Positions 51,538 to 64,000 of a DNA stretch of 64,000 nt are shown here, piece after piece. Below the pieces are notes generated by a model that searched no databases, was not told the origin of the DNA, and saw only the letters and a program-made list of their open reading frames with translations. The stretch's first letter is position 1. Every line of letters starts with the position of its first letter. Origin of the DNA: Musa acuminata AAA Group (Eukaryota; Streptophyta; Magnoliopsida; Zingiberales; Musaceae); the NCBI RefSeq assembly GCF_036884655.1, contig NC_088357.1, positions 7,117,001-7,181,000 of the forward strand. Reading direction: 5' to 3'. The position numbers and the translations under genes are program-made.

Positions 51538-53890
51538 GATGTTTAAAAGAATCTTTTCGGCAAATAGAAAAGTAGAGAAGCTAGAAATTTTGAAAAAGAC
51601 GTAAGAGTAAAGATAATGATGGATGGCAATTAGTATTGCCCTCAAGAAAAGTTCCAAGAATGGAAAATATTCATGTAGCTATGTCCAAATACCATAAGGT
51701 AGCTTCATAACAAGACAAGTGTGGTAGCATTCTGTGCCAAACAAGAAGGAAAGATCAACTCCTCGTTTCCATGAAACACCAAACCTCGAGAGTTGTCATC
51801 GATTTCTTCCCAAACCTTCATCAAATACAATTCAAAAGAGTCGCTCTGCCCTGAGATAATTATTATTACATCAACAGCAACGACATTCATTACGCCTCCA
51901 GCTAAATTGAAAAGAGCATTGTTAATGGATGTGCCAAACCTCTATAAGTCCTCTTTAGCAACTTTCCAAGCACAAGGGAACAAAGACTGCTACCAATATT
52001 CATACCAGCTCAACAAGAATAAAAATTAAAATGAAATGTATTTACTATGTGCCTGGAGTTGAATACAATCACCAACATGTCTCGAGTTCATCCTTTAAAT
52101 GCTGAACTTTTTCGCAGCTGAAAAGGTTAGAGCAAAATCATTATTAGAGGGCACCATAAACGGTAAGTCTATTGCCAACAAAAGATAATATCATAGCATT
52201 TTAGCAGTATTTAGCTAAACCAAACAGAGGACAACAATGAGGCGATTACAAGATTCCAAACTGTGAGTATATAAGCAATGGAAGTCATTAAGAATCGTAA
52301 AACTGTATGTTATTAAGGCTATGCACTGTGCAGCAATAACAGAAAATGCAGAAAATGTTAGTTACTCTATGTATCCGAAGGAACTGAGCTGATTTATTAA
52401 CATGTTCTTTTTTTGCACAAGATCTGAGATAATTAATAGAGAAATAAAAAAGAACAGTCTTCAAGTGAGAAATGAGCGAGCAACAAGTATGCATCTCAGT
52501 GTACTCTAGACTTGATCTTGTAGCCAAACTGCTTGATACGTAATTTGTAAAGCAAAAAAGCCATTCAAGACTTTGTGGGTTCAATTTGATTATCAAGTGG
52601 GATATGCGGTGCTTATCAGTAAAAAAAAACATTATGTGATGGCTACAGTATTTTTAGGACAAAAAGAGCTTGTAATTCTAGAATTAACATTATTTCAAAC
52701 AGAGCATGAGGCATAGAGGTCATAATAGGCTCCTGAATTAAAAATGATATTACTTCGATAGACACCACCAGGCATAGAATCTGGATCTTGGTTAATGTAA
52801 AGGGTGCCAACGTCTGCCAGATGTTCAGGTATGGAACTGATCGGTGAAGCTATGTACATAAATTTCACTGTAGATCTGTACTCGCTTAACAATACAAGTA
52901 AATGGTTACACCACATATATTTAGAAAAGCTAAAAAAGGTAGAATTACAATGATTAATGGAAAAATTGGAAAGGGCATTGGATCACTGAACTCTGAAAGA
53001 TAATTATCACAGATGCCGGGTGAGGCAAAAGCCACGTACATGCACGCAGAAACCAAATTCATAGAAAAATTGGTATACAAAAAATTTATACTATTTGTTG
53101 TTTATTAAGAGAGTCTTATTCTTAGAGAAATAGAATAGCATGATCGACTGCATATGTATACTACAAGTAACAAGAAAAAAACATTGTCATTTTGCAAACC
53201 CCAACATCATTTTGTTCAAAAACTAGAATTACAATGTCCTCTTAAGTTTGCAAATTCAATCGAGCGTCCTTACATAAAAATGTTGAATCACAGAAAGGAA
53301 ATTGACCATCAACATGCATGATTTGACCATCAGATTTCCAAAGAAAGATCCATATTTACTGCCAGGAGCATACCTATCATAAATGTTGGACATAATGATC
53401 CAAAAGCACCAATATAGAAACACAAGCAAGTACCATCTGTTGATGAAGAATGGTGTTTCGAAAAACATTTTTCATGGGTATGACACTGATAACCTGTAAC
53501 ATTTATACCTAAAGGGGTAGGATTGAACTGACATGTTGTTCCGCTCAACCCAAGGAAGAACTGCTAAAGAAACCTAAGTGGGAATTACTGCATATATGAA
53601 GTTGTAGCTCATTGTCATTCATTTGGGGAGTTTTTCCTTTTTCACTTTAGTCTTGGTGGGAGTTCATCAAAGATCTTCATGTGGATGTTAGGATTTGACT
53701 TCATCACCCTTGTATTCTTTTCCTATGAACCTTCCTTCGGAATAATAAATTGAGAAGTTAATTACCCCATCCTTAACAAATAACAAAAAAAGAAAGGAAT
53801 AGACCAAATGTGTATTTCTTTCATCCTTTGAACGATAGTTATTTTTCTGGCTGGTTTGAAGCAGTCCAAATCCAAGTACGACATTTAAGA
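50484..53890. other. eIF3m 3' UTR and intergenic / possible DUF569 3' UTR
   Basis: No independent gene is supported. It contains an (AT)n-(GA)n microsatellite at 51474-51532. The minus-strand frame 52695-52916 looks protein-like but matches no family and lacks a firm splice partner. Much of 52100-53890 may be transcribed as the 3' end of the DUF569 gene. Confidence 0.4.
51474..51532. repeat. (AT)n-(GA)n microsatellite
   Basis: About 10 AT units followed by about 19 GA units. Confidence 0.9.
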
Positions 53891-56106
53891 TTATACAATC
53901 GCTCCCCATATATCTGCCTTATATCCACCACAGGCTGCAAAAAGTGCGATCAGGCAAGGATAATGTCTAAGCATGATCTACCATCCATAACTACTGATCA
54001 ATCGGATATGATATTTCAACAACCAGACACAAGTTAATCAACAAATTTGACAACTGTGTCATTTATGGGTGATGAACAAAATTTACTCTGGTCCTCATGA
54101 AAACAAATACAGAAATTCTAACATCGGAAAAAATATTTCTAGTTATTAATATCAAGCAAGAAAAAGGTCCCTATCAAATGAACTTCATCATATCAAAAGA
54201 AACTGCAGCGACACATGAAGAGCCTAAATAATCTTTTTGTAGGATATAAAACAATTCCTGGGGCATAAAAGGTGTGCCTGATGCATTAGCAATTAACAAT
54301 CTAACAAGCTTGCAAATCCACTGTGAGCACAGATTAACTGAGCAAGGAAAACTAAATAAAATATGCATAACATAAAAGTGCAGCTTAATGCAGTACAACT
54401 CGAAAATTCGACAAACTCACCTTTTGAATTGCCATCGACCACAACAAGCCGCATTGTCGTGTTGTTTGGTGGTAAGTGCAGATAAAGAGGAATCAGGTGC
54501 TGGTTCAATGGATTCCGGGTGCACACAATTATGTCATCAAGCTTTGTTTCCTCTTTCAACTTCTGTGTCACTTCAGGTACGCTTGTCCCAATGAAAGTCA
54601 CATGAGGCCACTCAACACTGTCATCCACATTTCCATTATCATCTGCGACAGTGAAGTAGATACTGCGACCTTCCACCTTGTGCAGCGGACCAGAAAAAGA
54701 ATCTGATGACTGCAGAAGGAAGGAATTTCAAGTTTTATGCTTGGGGTTTCAAAAGCAAGCACTAATCTATCAGTATGATTAGTGCAGGCACTTGACTCTT
54801 GAAGCACTAAAATAATTAGGATAATCAAAACAACAAAAAGAAACAAGCTAGTTTAACATCTAAATAGCAGGCATTGCATTAAAATAGTAAATTTGAGATC
54901 TAAAACAAGACAATGGATGATTCCTGGAGCAGTTAACATTTAGGAAATATTAGATCAATAAATACATTTAAGAAATAGCAAGACATGCAGATTCGGTAAC
55001 ACTTTCAAGAACTAGACATCATGACTTTTGACAATGGATTCTGTAAATTTAGATCTAGAGAAAGAGAACCACAGGAAATTTGGGAGGAAAATAGAGATAT
55101 CATTTTGAACACTAATTTGAACAATTCAAGAACATCATGGCCACAACAAAAAGAAAGCTCTATATTAATGAACAAAAAGAAAGGGCCAATTTTTTTAGTT
55201 TGGAAGTAAATTAAAAATCACATTTTCATCACTACTCTGAAGTCTGAACAATACGAGAACATCACAATCACAACGAAAAGCATGTTCCGCATCAATCAAT
55301 AAATAGATAAAAGCGAATCTTTTCAATCCAGATGCAAAGTGAAAAATCTCACTTCCATCACAGATGCAAATACTTTGAGAACATCACAATCACAATAAGC
55401 AAGGATGCTCTACTTTTGACCAATAAATAAAGAAGGAAGCAATTTAATAACATCTTGTCGATCACAAATGCAAACAATTCGATGACATCATAATCACCAT
55501 AAGAAAGGACGAATATCTGCATAGATTCATCAAATTAAAAGAATAGCAAAGCAGCAAATCGACCTCTAGACTGGACAATCTGGAGGAAGAGGCCGACGAG
55601 GAGGAGACGGCAGAAGATGCACTGACGTGCTGGTTGGGTATGCGGGCAGGCTGGGGCAGGATCTCGACGACGTCAACGTCCCATAGGATCCAATCCTGGG
55701 TGGAGGTGCGGTGGGGGACGTCGTGGGTGACGGAGTTGCGCCACGGGGGGAGGCCGCCGTTGCCGCGGAGATAGTTGCCGTAGCGGGTCTTGAGCTTGAC
55801 CTGGGATCCCTCACGGAGGGGCTCCCACTCGAGGGAGGAGTCGAGGCGAGCGGGGAGGGTCTGTGAGACCTTCTTGCCGGTGACGCCGAGGAGGAAGGGC
55901 TCGTTGGAGGCGGTGAGGTAGCGGCCGTAGCAGCTGCGGAGGCGGAGCACGTGGGGGACGCTGTCGACGCGCTCCACCGTCCACCGGACGCCGCGGGAGG
56001 TGCCGTCTCGGTCCTGCGTCACGTGCTCCTCGTCCTCGTCCGCCACCAGGTACTTGTCGTGGTGGCTCCGCAGCCGCACCGCCTTCGCCCGGGCGAAGAA
56101 CTCCAT
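53891..56106 (-). CDS. DUF569 domain protein (actin-crosslinking/fascin-like fold)
   Basis: Minus-strand exons 56106-55564 and 54709-54421 are firm; a tentative last exon is 53934-53891. The model gives 291 aa. The first exon starts [20 protein letters not shown], the canonical DUF569 opening, and carries [32 protein letters not shown] and [19 protein letters not shown] (beta-trefoil-like domain). After a Ser-rich linker the second exon encodes the C-terminal domain: [29 protein letters not shown] residues, [17 protein letters not shown] and [20 protein letters not shown]. The function is unknown; an actin-related role is suggested only by fold. An in-frame TTG lies 27 bp upstream, but the ATG at 56106 matches the family start. 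The last exon is chosen on a strong TTTTTGCAG acceptor and correct phase only. Confidence 0.82.
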
Positions 56107-57046
56107 CAACAAATCCGAATGCCTTGTATCCAACTTCTGAAATCGAAACCGATCAATTCATCGATTTCAATTCCAGACGACGGAGATCGATGGAGGCCGC
56201 GAACTCGCGTTCATTTATTGCTTGGCGAGAACGAGTACAAAGCCGAAAAGGTTAGCCATCATGCTGTCTCGCACCGGACACAGCCCAGAATTTTTGCTCT
56301 CACAACACGTGAACGGGCCCACCGGGAACGAGGACAAACAAGACGATACCGTGTTCTTACAACAAACAGGAAATCCTCAGCAGACGGATGAAGCGCGTAA
56401 GATTAGCTACCTAAGTCGGGCCGGAGTTCACCAATTTACCCCGTCGCATCGACCTCCTTTAGGGACGGCGCGAAATGGTCGTTGACTCGCCTTCTCTCGG
56501 ATAGAACGCTGGCCGTTGACTTTTCGGGAATTGCGGGAGCTTTATCGGGATCGACTAGGATCACCTCCAAGCATTCCACCGACGGTCGTTCAACGACCAT
56601 GATCGCAACAGGGGCCTCTTACCAATGGACGGTTAGGATAGGAGGACGGACTGTGCCAAGAAAACATAGCGTTGGATAGGATCAAAACCCATATCAATAC
56701 TCCGCGAGATTGAGGCCGCAAGCTCTGCAATTATTGGACACAATCGGACAGGCAGTTTGCTTTGCCTGTAGCCTTCCTGCAAATCTGAATGAATGAATGG
56801 AAGAACCTGACAGATCTGTGAGATCAAAGACTGCATGACAATTAACAATAAATACAACAAGTAATAAGGTCATTTATTTAGCATTGGGATATCATTAATG
56901 TCCATAATACATCTTAGATGTCATTTTTGTGGTTGCATGTATGAAGTAGCCTGGAGTGAGGACACCTGAATAGCAGACTGAAACTGAAACTACAGTTGCA
57001 GTAGGGTTTGCATCCATTGGTGACAACTTGTACATGCAGCTGGAGC
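56107..57046. other. DUF569 promoter/leader and DHNAT1 3' UTR
   Basis: Both neighbouring genes run leftwards on the minus strand. About 56107-56220 is DUF569 leader, and about 56880-57046 is probably the thioesterase 3' UTR. No additional coding frame is supported. Confidence 0.5.
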
Positions 57047-58628
57047 TTATAGCCTGGCATACTTCTTCAAGGGTTCTCCTGCATCTTTTGCATTGTCTGG
57101 CACAGGCATGTTTGCTAGAAGAGTGATCCTTGATGAGGATGTTAGGATCCCCTTTTCCGAGCCAGCCTGATCCATCTTCCATAGATGGACCTCCCACACC
57201 TGAATCGAAACATCAAACAAGTATGTTCACACCCATTTCAAAATTGCCATGAAATTTACTTCAGTAACATAAAAAACACTTTCAAGAATATTCAAAAAGA
57301 AACTGAAAAATGGCATCCTACAAATTCAGATTAATCATAATAGCCAACAATCAAGATCAGGTCTTTAATGTTATCTAACTGAAGTACACATAAATGAAGC
57401 CTTCAATGGAAAAACTATAACCCTAAAAAAATCAGAAACTTCACCTCAGGAATGCTACCATACCAAATCTCCAAGGGCTTAAGTTAGCACCAATTTAAGA
57501 ATGGACTGTCTCTGCACTTGTGTGTTTTATATGCAAGTGTTTCCTTCAGGATAGTTTATTAAGTATCTAGTGTATATATAAGACATTATTTGCAGTTATA
57601 TATGTGAATACAAGTCAATACCTAAAGAAAACACTACAACATCTTAAGCCACATAAGGTTTTGATGCTTAATTTTCATTATTCAAATATGAGATGCTCCT
57701 AAGATTTGTGTACCATATCCATGTATATATGTATATATATACTCGAAGGTCAAAAAATAGGAGACGCTAATCGTTTGGGACGGATACGGGAGCGACAAGA
57801 ACCCATCATTATTTTTCCCTATGATTCACGGTTAGCCTTACCAACCGACCTCGCGATTGGCGTAACAGATGGACCCCGCAACAGGCGCCCGAAATTGGTA
57901 GGCCACAACTCCTCAACGGCATTTTAACCACACAAAGGTATGGGAAGAATGAATCGACCCTTTATCGGCCGTTAAGATGTCGCCACGTGGAAGCCACGAT
58001 CACGATTTCTCAGCATCTGTTTGGGGACAGGTGCAGAGGCAATCGTGCTCGCTTCCTCCACGTACCCGTCCCCGGTATGCTCGTCTACGCGACACCTACC
58101 CGCGTGGTGATTGACATGCGGGTCACGCTCCCGCTAGCACACTGATGTGGGTCCCATGACGGTGTCGTTGGGTCTTCCTTTCCAACGAGGGAAAGAGGGA
58201 AGAGGGAGGAGGGAGGGGGAGGAGGCGGAGGACCTGAATCGTTTTGCCGGCGTGGAGCGGGGTGGCCTCGGCGAAGACGCGGTCGCCGACGCGGGCGCTG
58301 CGGTGGTGGTTGATGCTGAGCTGGATCCCGGCCACCCGCCGGTACCCGGACGCGATGTGCGCCCCGATGCTCGCCAGCGCCTCTGCTATCAGAGCCGATA
58401 TGCCGCCGTGGAGCACCTTGAACGGCTGCCACCACTTCCCAACCCCATCACAAATCCAAAATCAAGCACAACAGCAGTCGGAGACAGCGGCGCGCGCACC
58501 TGGCAGCAGCTCTCGGTGACGGTGAGCCGGCCGTTGACCCTAGCTGCGGAGACGACGTCGATCTCGAAGCCGATGGCGTATAGCGTCGTGTCCAGCTCCG
58601 CCGTCTTGGATGTCGGTGGCTTCGCCAT
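57047..58628 (-). CDS. DHNAT1: 1,4-dihydroxy-2-naphthoyl-CoA thioesterase (DHNAT1-like, hotdog fold), peroxisomal
   Basis: Three exons on the minus strand: 58628-58500, 58425-58234 and 57199-57047, all phase 0, giving 157 aa. This is close to the size of the Arabidopsis enzyme. The hotdog-fold core is clear: [11 protein letters not shown], then [20 protein letters not shown] with His49-Gly-Gly and the likely catalytic Glu58, [27 protein letters not shown], and [10 protein letters not shown]. It hydrolyses DHNA-CoA in phylloquinone (vitamin K1) synthesis. The C terminus ARL resembles a plant peroxisomal PTS1 signal, fitting the known peroxisomal location. The ~1-kb second intron contains a CACGTG G-box-like motif near 57974. 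Exons 1 and 2 are G+C-rich, exon 3 is not. Confidence 0.93.
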
Positions 58629-60064
58629 AATCGCCTCGTCTTCTTGTTCTTCGTCCGACCAAGGGAGCAGAAGGTGGGGAATGGATTCGAGTCCTCCCGA
58701 TGTATTGCAGGATAGTGAAGAAGGTGGTCACAGCAATTCAATTATTGTGGTTGGAGTTGGTGGTAGGTGGCGCCGATTGACTTTGGTATCTAGTGCTCAG
58801 AATAATAGATAGGTATAGGTGTTTGCGTGCCGGAATTTAGCTTTGAGCGATTTGCTGGTGGCTACCCAAGAAGACTCTTTGGTACTTCTCACCAGTGTGT
58901 CATCTCTCTGGGGCGAGCATTGTCGAACGCCGTCTGTCTTAATTCAACCCGTCTGTCTCTGTCATCACCCTCCCATAACTCTCCCACCTTATCTCCAACC
59001 CGTCGTGCCCACCAAAATGTTCACTGTCGTATGGACGGAGACAAGCTGGGAGAGTCGAGAGAGAGGGGCGACAGAGGCAACGTGACGGAGCGGAAGCTGG
59101 ACACGATGGAACTGAGGTGGTGACCCGACGATGCCCATCTGAAGCGAGAGGTCATAGCAAGGATGAATTAGTAGTGAGCAAGTTATTATTATCATTTTAT
59201 CTACAAAGATCAGAATGATTGCATAACAAAGGATTAAAACCGAGAACAAGTGAGTAGTTTGTTTGATCACTTTAAGTACAAATGTGGGAGAAAACATGGT
59301 CTCATGTTTTCATAGGTCAACTACTACGGTCAACAAATGGACGTGAATATTTCTAAGCAAGTTGACTTTCGGTTTCCGTGCCTATTACTTGATTAAGCAT
59401 CATGCTGACATGAGCAACATCAGTATGGCTCTTGGTCAATTCATGAGATCAAAATAATGCTCCCATGCTTATGTTAGTAACATCAATAAATGTAACAGGA
59501 GTCAGGATTCAGAAAGAGATTAAACTTAATCTTGGCTGCAAGATGTATTTGCTGGTCATAACACAACTAGCAATTGAAGTATTCTAAGTCCAACCATCTT
59601 AAATGATAACCTAAATAGAAACATTGTCATGCATCCGACACTGATTTAGCTCACATGGGATGACAATGGAAGAAGTAGAGATCAAGATACTTCACCAGAA
59701 AACTAGGAGACTACACGAGATATGGAAAGCATTGATCAGGCATCTTATTAACTGTCATAGAATCTTGGCAACAGGAAACAAAATTACTTTGGGATGTCAC
59801 CAATCCACTAGCTATTTCACATGATAACACAGTCACTGGAGAATCCCATAAAGGGGAATGAACAAAAAGTAAAATTACCTCATCCAGTTCTACGCGATGG
59901 AACCTACTCAAACTTTGTTTTGATGCATCACCTTACTGGCATAATGCCTTCAGTTGGATTTCGGAATTCGCTTAAATCAACAGAAGGAGAGATGAATAAC
60001 CTAAACCCATGGATTTGATTCATTCTTGTATGTACTGATTGCCCATGTAAGAGGTGTACCGGAA
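58629..60064. other. DHNAT1 upstream region and bHLH 3' UTR
   Basis: The frames on the plus strand at 58819-59123 overlap each other in different frames without family resemblance, so they are considered chance. The right part near 59900-60064 is probably the 3' UTR of the bHLH gene. Confidence 0.45.
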
Positions 60065-63000
60065 TTATGTCACTCTCTCTAAAGCACCACCAACCTGCAT
60101 ATGAAGCCATTCTGTTGCTGAACCTTGCTCATATTCCCTTGCTGCCTGTGAGCTGAATGGTAAACTAGAAGCAGTATCGTATGCCTGAGCACCAAACTGA
60201 AATTTAGAAGCCATGTATTAGCTATATTTTGTGAATCAAAGCAAGAGATTAGAGCAGAACAGTGAAATTTAACATGCCGAGTAACACAAAAGGCAGACAC
60301 ATCCACAAGCAAGGCAGGCACAGCATTTCAGACAAGAAGGGTAACTAAACTGCACAAATGACAAACATAGAGCATACTGAAACATTGCTTCATGTCATCG
60401 GATATATTTTCAGATGTGCAAAAAATCCTTAGATCCAAACATGATGACATTATGTGCCCCCTGTGATGGTGGTCCATAGGAAATGGAGACAAAATGACCA
60501 GTGATGAGCTAAACCAATGTCCATGCTACATGGTTTGACGATACGGAATACCCAACCACGAAATCTGCATTCCTCCACAGAACAATTAACCCAGGTTTAG
60601 CAATTGCATATGCAATCATTGCATATAGCAATTGCCCCGAAATGCAGTTAATTAACCAGAAGCTCTGTCCCGAAATGTTTTTTCCATGAGCACTGAAGAC
60701 CAGTAATCTACTGGTACTTCAAAAAATAATCAACCATACACACAAACTAAAACATAAACCAATCATGCATACAAACTACAAAAAAAGCTATTAAATTTTG
60801 TTTCCTTTTCATTATTCAACTTACATCTTTATGAGGAAAGAATTCAAAGCCAGAATTAACATGAGAAGTGACAGCTTCGAGCTTCATTGATAGAAACTGC
60901 AAAATAAGATTTAAAGGCCTAAGTGGTTCATAACAAAATTAGACAATTGACAGTATCAAACAGTGGAATGTGCATACCTCAACCTGGTGCTGCAGTGCTT
61001 GGATGTAATTTATTATCTCATCCAGAATTGATGCTTTGCCAATTACCTGCTTATGTGATAGTTCTGTATTAAGAATAAAGAACACCAACCAAGCAATTCT
61101 TCTCAAGTGTATGATATCAAGCAGCACATAGTCTATATTTTTTGGCAAAATAATATATAAGGAAATCTTAACAGCAAACCTTGTTACATCCTGGCACCAA
61201 ATCCTGGAGAATCTTCATTCGCTCACTTATTTTTTCTCTCCTCGCCTACCAACAAATGTAATTAAATTATATGATGGCTGGAATGGTGATTTTTATGGCA
61301 AAATAACACCCTGGAATCCTGTGCTTGACATTTAAACAGTGCTAATCTAGCAGGTACATGTGGGCAATTGGTTTTGTCTAATTTCATGTGTCATGTATGT
61401 TCTAGTGAGAACAAGCATGATAATAACTCCGTGCTGTCCTCATCATAGCTGTCAACATTTAAAGAAATTAACCTCGAGGTGTGTTGATGTAAACTCCAAG
61501 GATGAGATTATAACATAACACAATAAGATAGCCATAGCATGAAGCATACTTACTCTTTCAGCCAGGCTGTGGCTGTCTGTTGCTTGACCCCTTCTTGCCC
61601 TCACATGGATGTAATCATGCTTTGGTGGCTCAGATGTTCCAGGATTTTGATCAATTATCTTGTTACCGTTGCCCGAAGATGCGTCAACCTCAGTTTTAAT
61701 ACTGCCAATCTCATTAGTGTGCATGGCCTTGAGACACTTAGTTTCATTATCCATCTACAAAGAACAAAAGATTCAAACAGTAATGAAAAACCAAAAAAGA
61801 AAGAAAAAGTACAATGCCCTAGGTCTTGAGCTGGATGGTAACAGTTTAAAAGATTTATTTGCAAGCTCTTGAAATGACGCCTACAGCAAATAGTGGTCAA
61901 GTATACTGTTTGGTTTAGTTCCATGGAAGATTAATAATAGTGGTTGAATCATAGACCAGCTGTTGTCTAAATATTTCAGCTGGTTGTCCACGGGAGTCCC
62001 ATTCGAAGTTTAGTTAATATTTAAGTAATCTATTTGGTAAGTCTAATTGTATCTCTCTGTAGATCTCTTCAGTTTACTTTCATCTACAGAGTCCTGTTAG
62101 GGTAATCTTAATGTGTCTATCAGTCTGTCAAACGGGGACCTGCCCGCCTGTCCAGATGATCACTGGGATTACTGAGATTTATCTACATGACAACTGAGAT
62201 TAAAAGAGTGTTCTGTTCTAAAATGTCCATGATAACTGAGGTTAAAAGAGTGTTTTGTTCTAGAACGGCCTTGCTTGCCCACTTCTTTTTCTAGTCATTT
62301 GATTCCTCTAATTGTCCATTATTTGTGTTTCTTCTGCCGTGTTGTCAACACAAATCTAATAGCTTTTCCATCTAATTCACTTCTGCAATTGAATAAATTT
62401 AACACTTTGTGGAGTAATCTAGCAACTGCGAGGTTACGTCATATACCTAATCTCAAACAATCAAAGCTAGATGTACAGAAAGAGTCATCTAAAATTGAGA
62501 AACTTAGGACAAGAGCTGAGGCTACAACATGGAAAAAGTTAAAGCTTATCCAAGTGGATATTGTTCTTATCATACTGATTCGTGCATAAATAACACATTA
62601 AAAAATTCAAACATGTAGAATGGTGAACAATAATGAGATAACTAATTAAAGAACCATGCAACTTAGTGGCTAATCTGTCGTACAAGGACAGCAAGTGCAA
62701 GTTACCGATAAGCAAGAATCTAATTTGAACTTGAGTTCAATATTTGAATGATCGTAAATACATACATGCAGAGACGTATTTCTCATCTATCACTATGCAA
62801 CCAAGATCAGGCAATCAAATTCACAGCAGGTTACTAAAAACTAGATTTTTTGAAGGACATTATTCCTATTGGTCTAAGATCGTAACTTTCAACCAATTCA
62901 AACATCAATCGAACCAAATGAGAGATAGATCGGAGCCCCAACAAACAAGTTACACGAGAAATCACACAAATGGTGGAAAAAGTACCAAGCCCTGGCCACC

Positions 63001-63222
63001 GCTAGTGGAGGCAAGCTTGGAGGACTCATCGTCCGACGCAACCGAATCCCTCTTCCTCCTCCTCCCCTTGCTGTTCCTCCCGCTCTGATCCGTCACCGCT
63101 GACTCCTCCGCCGGCGCGCCTCCGCCCAGTCGCCGGATCACGGGCCCCAGGGGCGGCGGCGCTCCGACCATGGGGAAGGGACACATCTCTGGCCCCAGCG
63201 ACGACAACGACGCCCGATCCAT
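60065..63222 (-). CDS. bHLH transcription factor, BPE/bHLH31-bHLH79 type (subfamily XII)
   Basis: Six exons on the minus strand: 63222-62986, 61754-61554, 61245-61180, 61046-60978, 60896-60825 and 60196-60065, all phase 0, giving 258 aa. The basic region spans exons 2-3, with SHSLAER joined to [11 protein letters not shown]. It has the His141-Glu145-Arg149 set that predicts E-box binding with G-box (CACGTG) preference. Helix 1 continues as [11 protein letters not shown], and helix 2 is [19 protein letters not shown]. The tail [13 protein letters not shown] and a C-terminal WLHMQVGG are typical of BPE-like proteins. Such factors are nuclear and control organ growth and light- or hormone-linked expression. 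Exon 1 is G+C-rich, with an in-frame second ATG at codon 13 that could also start translation. Each helix exon boundary matches the family pattern. Confidence 0.93.
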
Positions 63223-64000
63223 CGCGGGAATATCGACTAAACTTGGAGCCGACGCCGCGAGAGCGTGCGATCGATCGAAGGGGGAAAGGTTGGATCGGAT
63301 TTGCAGTCAATGGAAGGGAGCTAAAGAAAGGCAGGGAGGGGTTTCACTTCGCTATCAGTGAAGTAAAAAGGGGAGCTCAAAATACTGGTAATTTTTCATC
63401 TCAGTCCTTTTCTTTAGTGTATTCGTACAATAAGTACCTGACAGAGGGAGTACGCGTCGCTCAGCCAAGAATGAGAGATAAGAAGAGTTAAGTTTTTATC
63501 TCAGTCCTTCTATTTCTCGTATTTGTACAAAAGGACCTGAAATCTAAATTGAGATAGGAGACTTAAGTTTATTTCGATTAGACTGGAATTTATCGACATA
63601 ATGATCGGTGATGACTTTTGAATGATTTATGCTTAGCTTAATTCTGATTACTACTTCACACATTTTAACGTAATATATAGATATTTTACTATCATAAAAA
63701 TTATATTTTAATTAAATTAAAAAATAATGAGGACTTTAGTGAAAGAACTCGTTTTCAACTTTCCATTTACACCCTCACTAAAACTCAAAATGGCGCTCTC
63801 AGTTCTACAAACTTTCCATATGACCCCACAACATTTTCAAAATTAGTTCTTGTTATTAACGTCGGGTACAACAATATTGTGCTGTGGCCTAGTTTTAGAT
63901 TATAATAAAGTACAAGGACTGTAATACAATAAAAGCAAAGGAAGAATAAGAAAATAAGAACTTTTTATTTATCTCCTCAAAGATTATAATATTACTACAC
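63223..64000. other. bHLH promoter and AT-rich flank
   Basis: It holds the leader and promoter of the minus-strand bHLH gene, then AT-rich spacer to the window edge. No gene is supported. Confidence 0.5.

Noticed and set aside
52695..52916. Minus-strand 73-codon frame ending YYDLYASCSV
   Set aside because: It looks protein-like and is in phase with the DUF569 donor, but its acceptor is weak, it would need a 1.5-kb intron, and it matches no DUF569 C terminus I know.
58819..59123. Plus-strand frames of 88 and 98 codons in the DHNAT1 upstream region
   Set aside because: They are overlapping frames in G+C-richer promoter DNA with no recognisable domain.

Overview
The window is plant nuclear DNA. 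Every protein-coding gene has GT-AG introns (plus one GC-AG intron), and the products are typical of land plants: plasma-membrane H+-ATPase, plastid starch-targeting protein, peroxisomal DHNA-CoA thioesterase, HIRA-complex subunit, bHLH factor and thioredoxin h. First exons are often much richer in G+C than later exons of the same gene, which fits a commelinid monocot. A banana-type (Musaceae) genome is my best guess from gene density and repeat style, but this is inference only.

Layout. 1-560: possible 5' end of a minus-strand gene running off the left edge (weak). 2477-3583 (-): PF06695-type 'small multidrug export' membrane protein with a plastid-like leader. 5930-21696 (+): large CABIN1-like TPR protein, 20 coding exons and 2001 codons, whose introns hold a truncated LINE, a TRIM-like element and a tandem duplication. 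22785-29710 (+): PTST2/PTST3 (FLO6)-like starch protein with a C-terminal CBM48. 32194-32734 (-): thioredoxin h of the H2 type with an unusual NCGPC active site, followed downstream by a 425-bp tandem duplication. 37900-43745 (+): complete P-type plasma-membrane H+-ATPase, 955 aa in 21 exons. 44907-50483 (+): eIF3 subunit m. 53891-56106 (-): DUF569 protein, last exon tentative. 57047-58628 (-): DHNAT1-like thioesterase, 157 aa ending in a PTS1-like ARL. 60065-63222 (-): bHLH factor of the BPE/bHLH79 type, 258 aa.

Exon models were built by hand: for each gene I required splice sites, continuous phase across every junction, and a product that matches the family. All complete models close in frame. 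The neighbouring genes do not form a pathway; they are independently transcribed housekeeping and regulatory genes. Gaps between them are AT-rich, with AT, GA and TAA microsatellites and a decayed ~85-bp tandem array near 36.3-36.8 kb.

I saw no tRNA, rRNA, CRISPR, or organised novel multi-gene system. The points most worth a second look are the thioredoxin active site, the TRIM-like element, the LINE with its 17-bp target duplication, the GC-AG intron, and the two tandem duplications.
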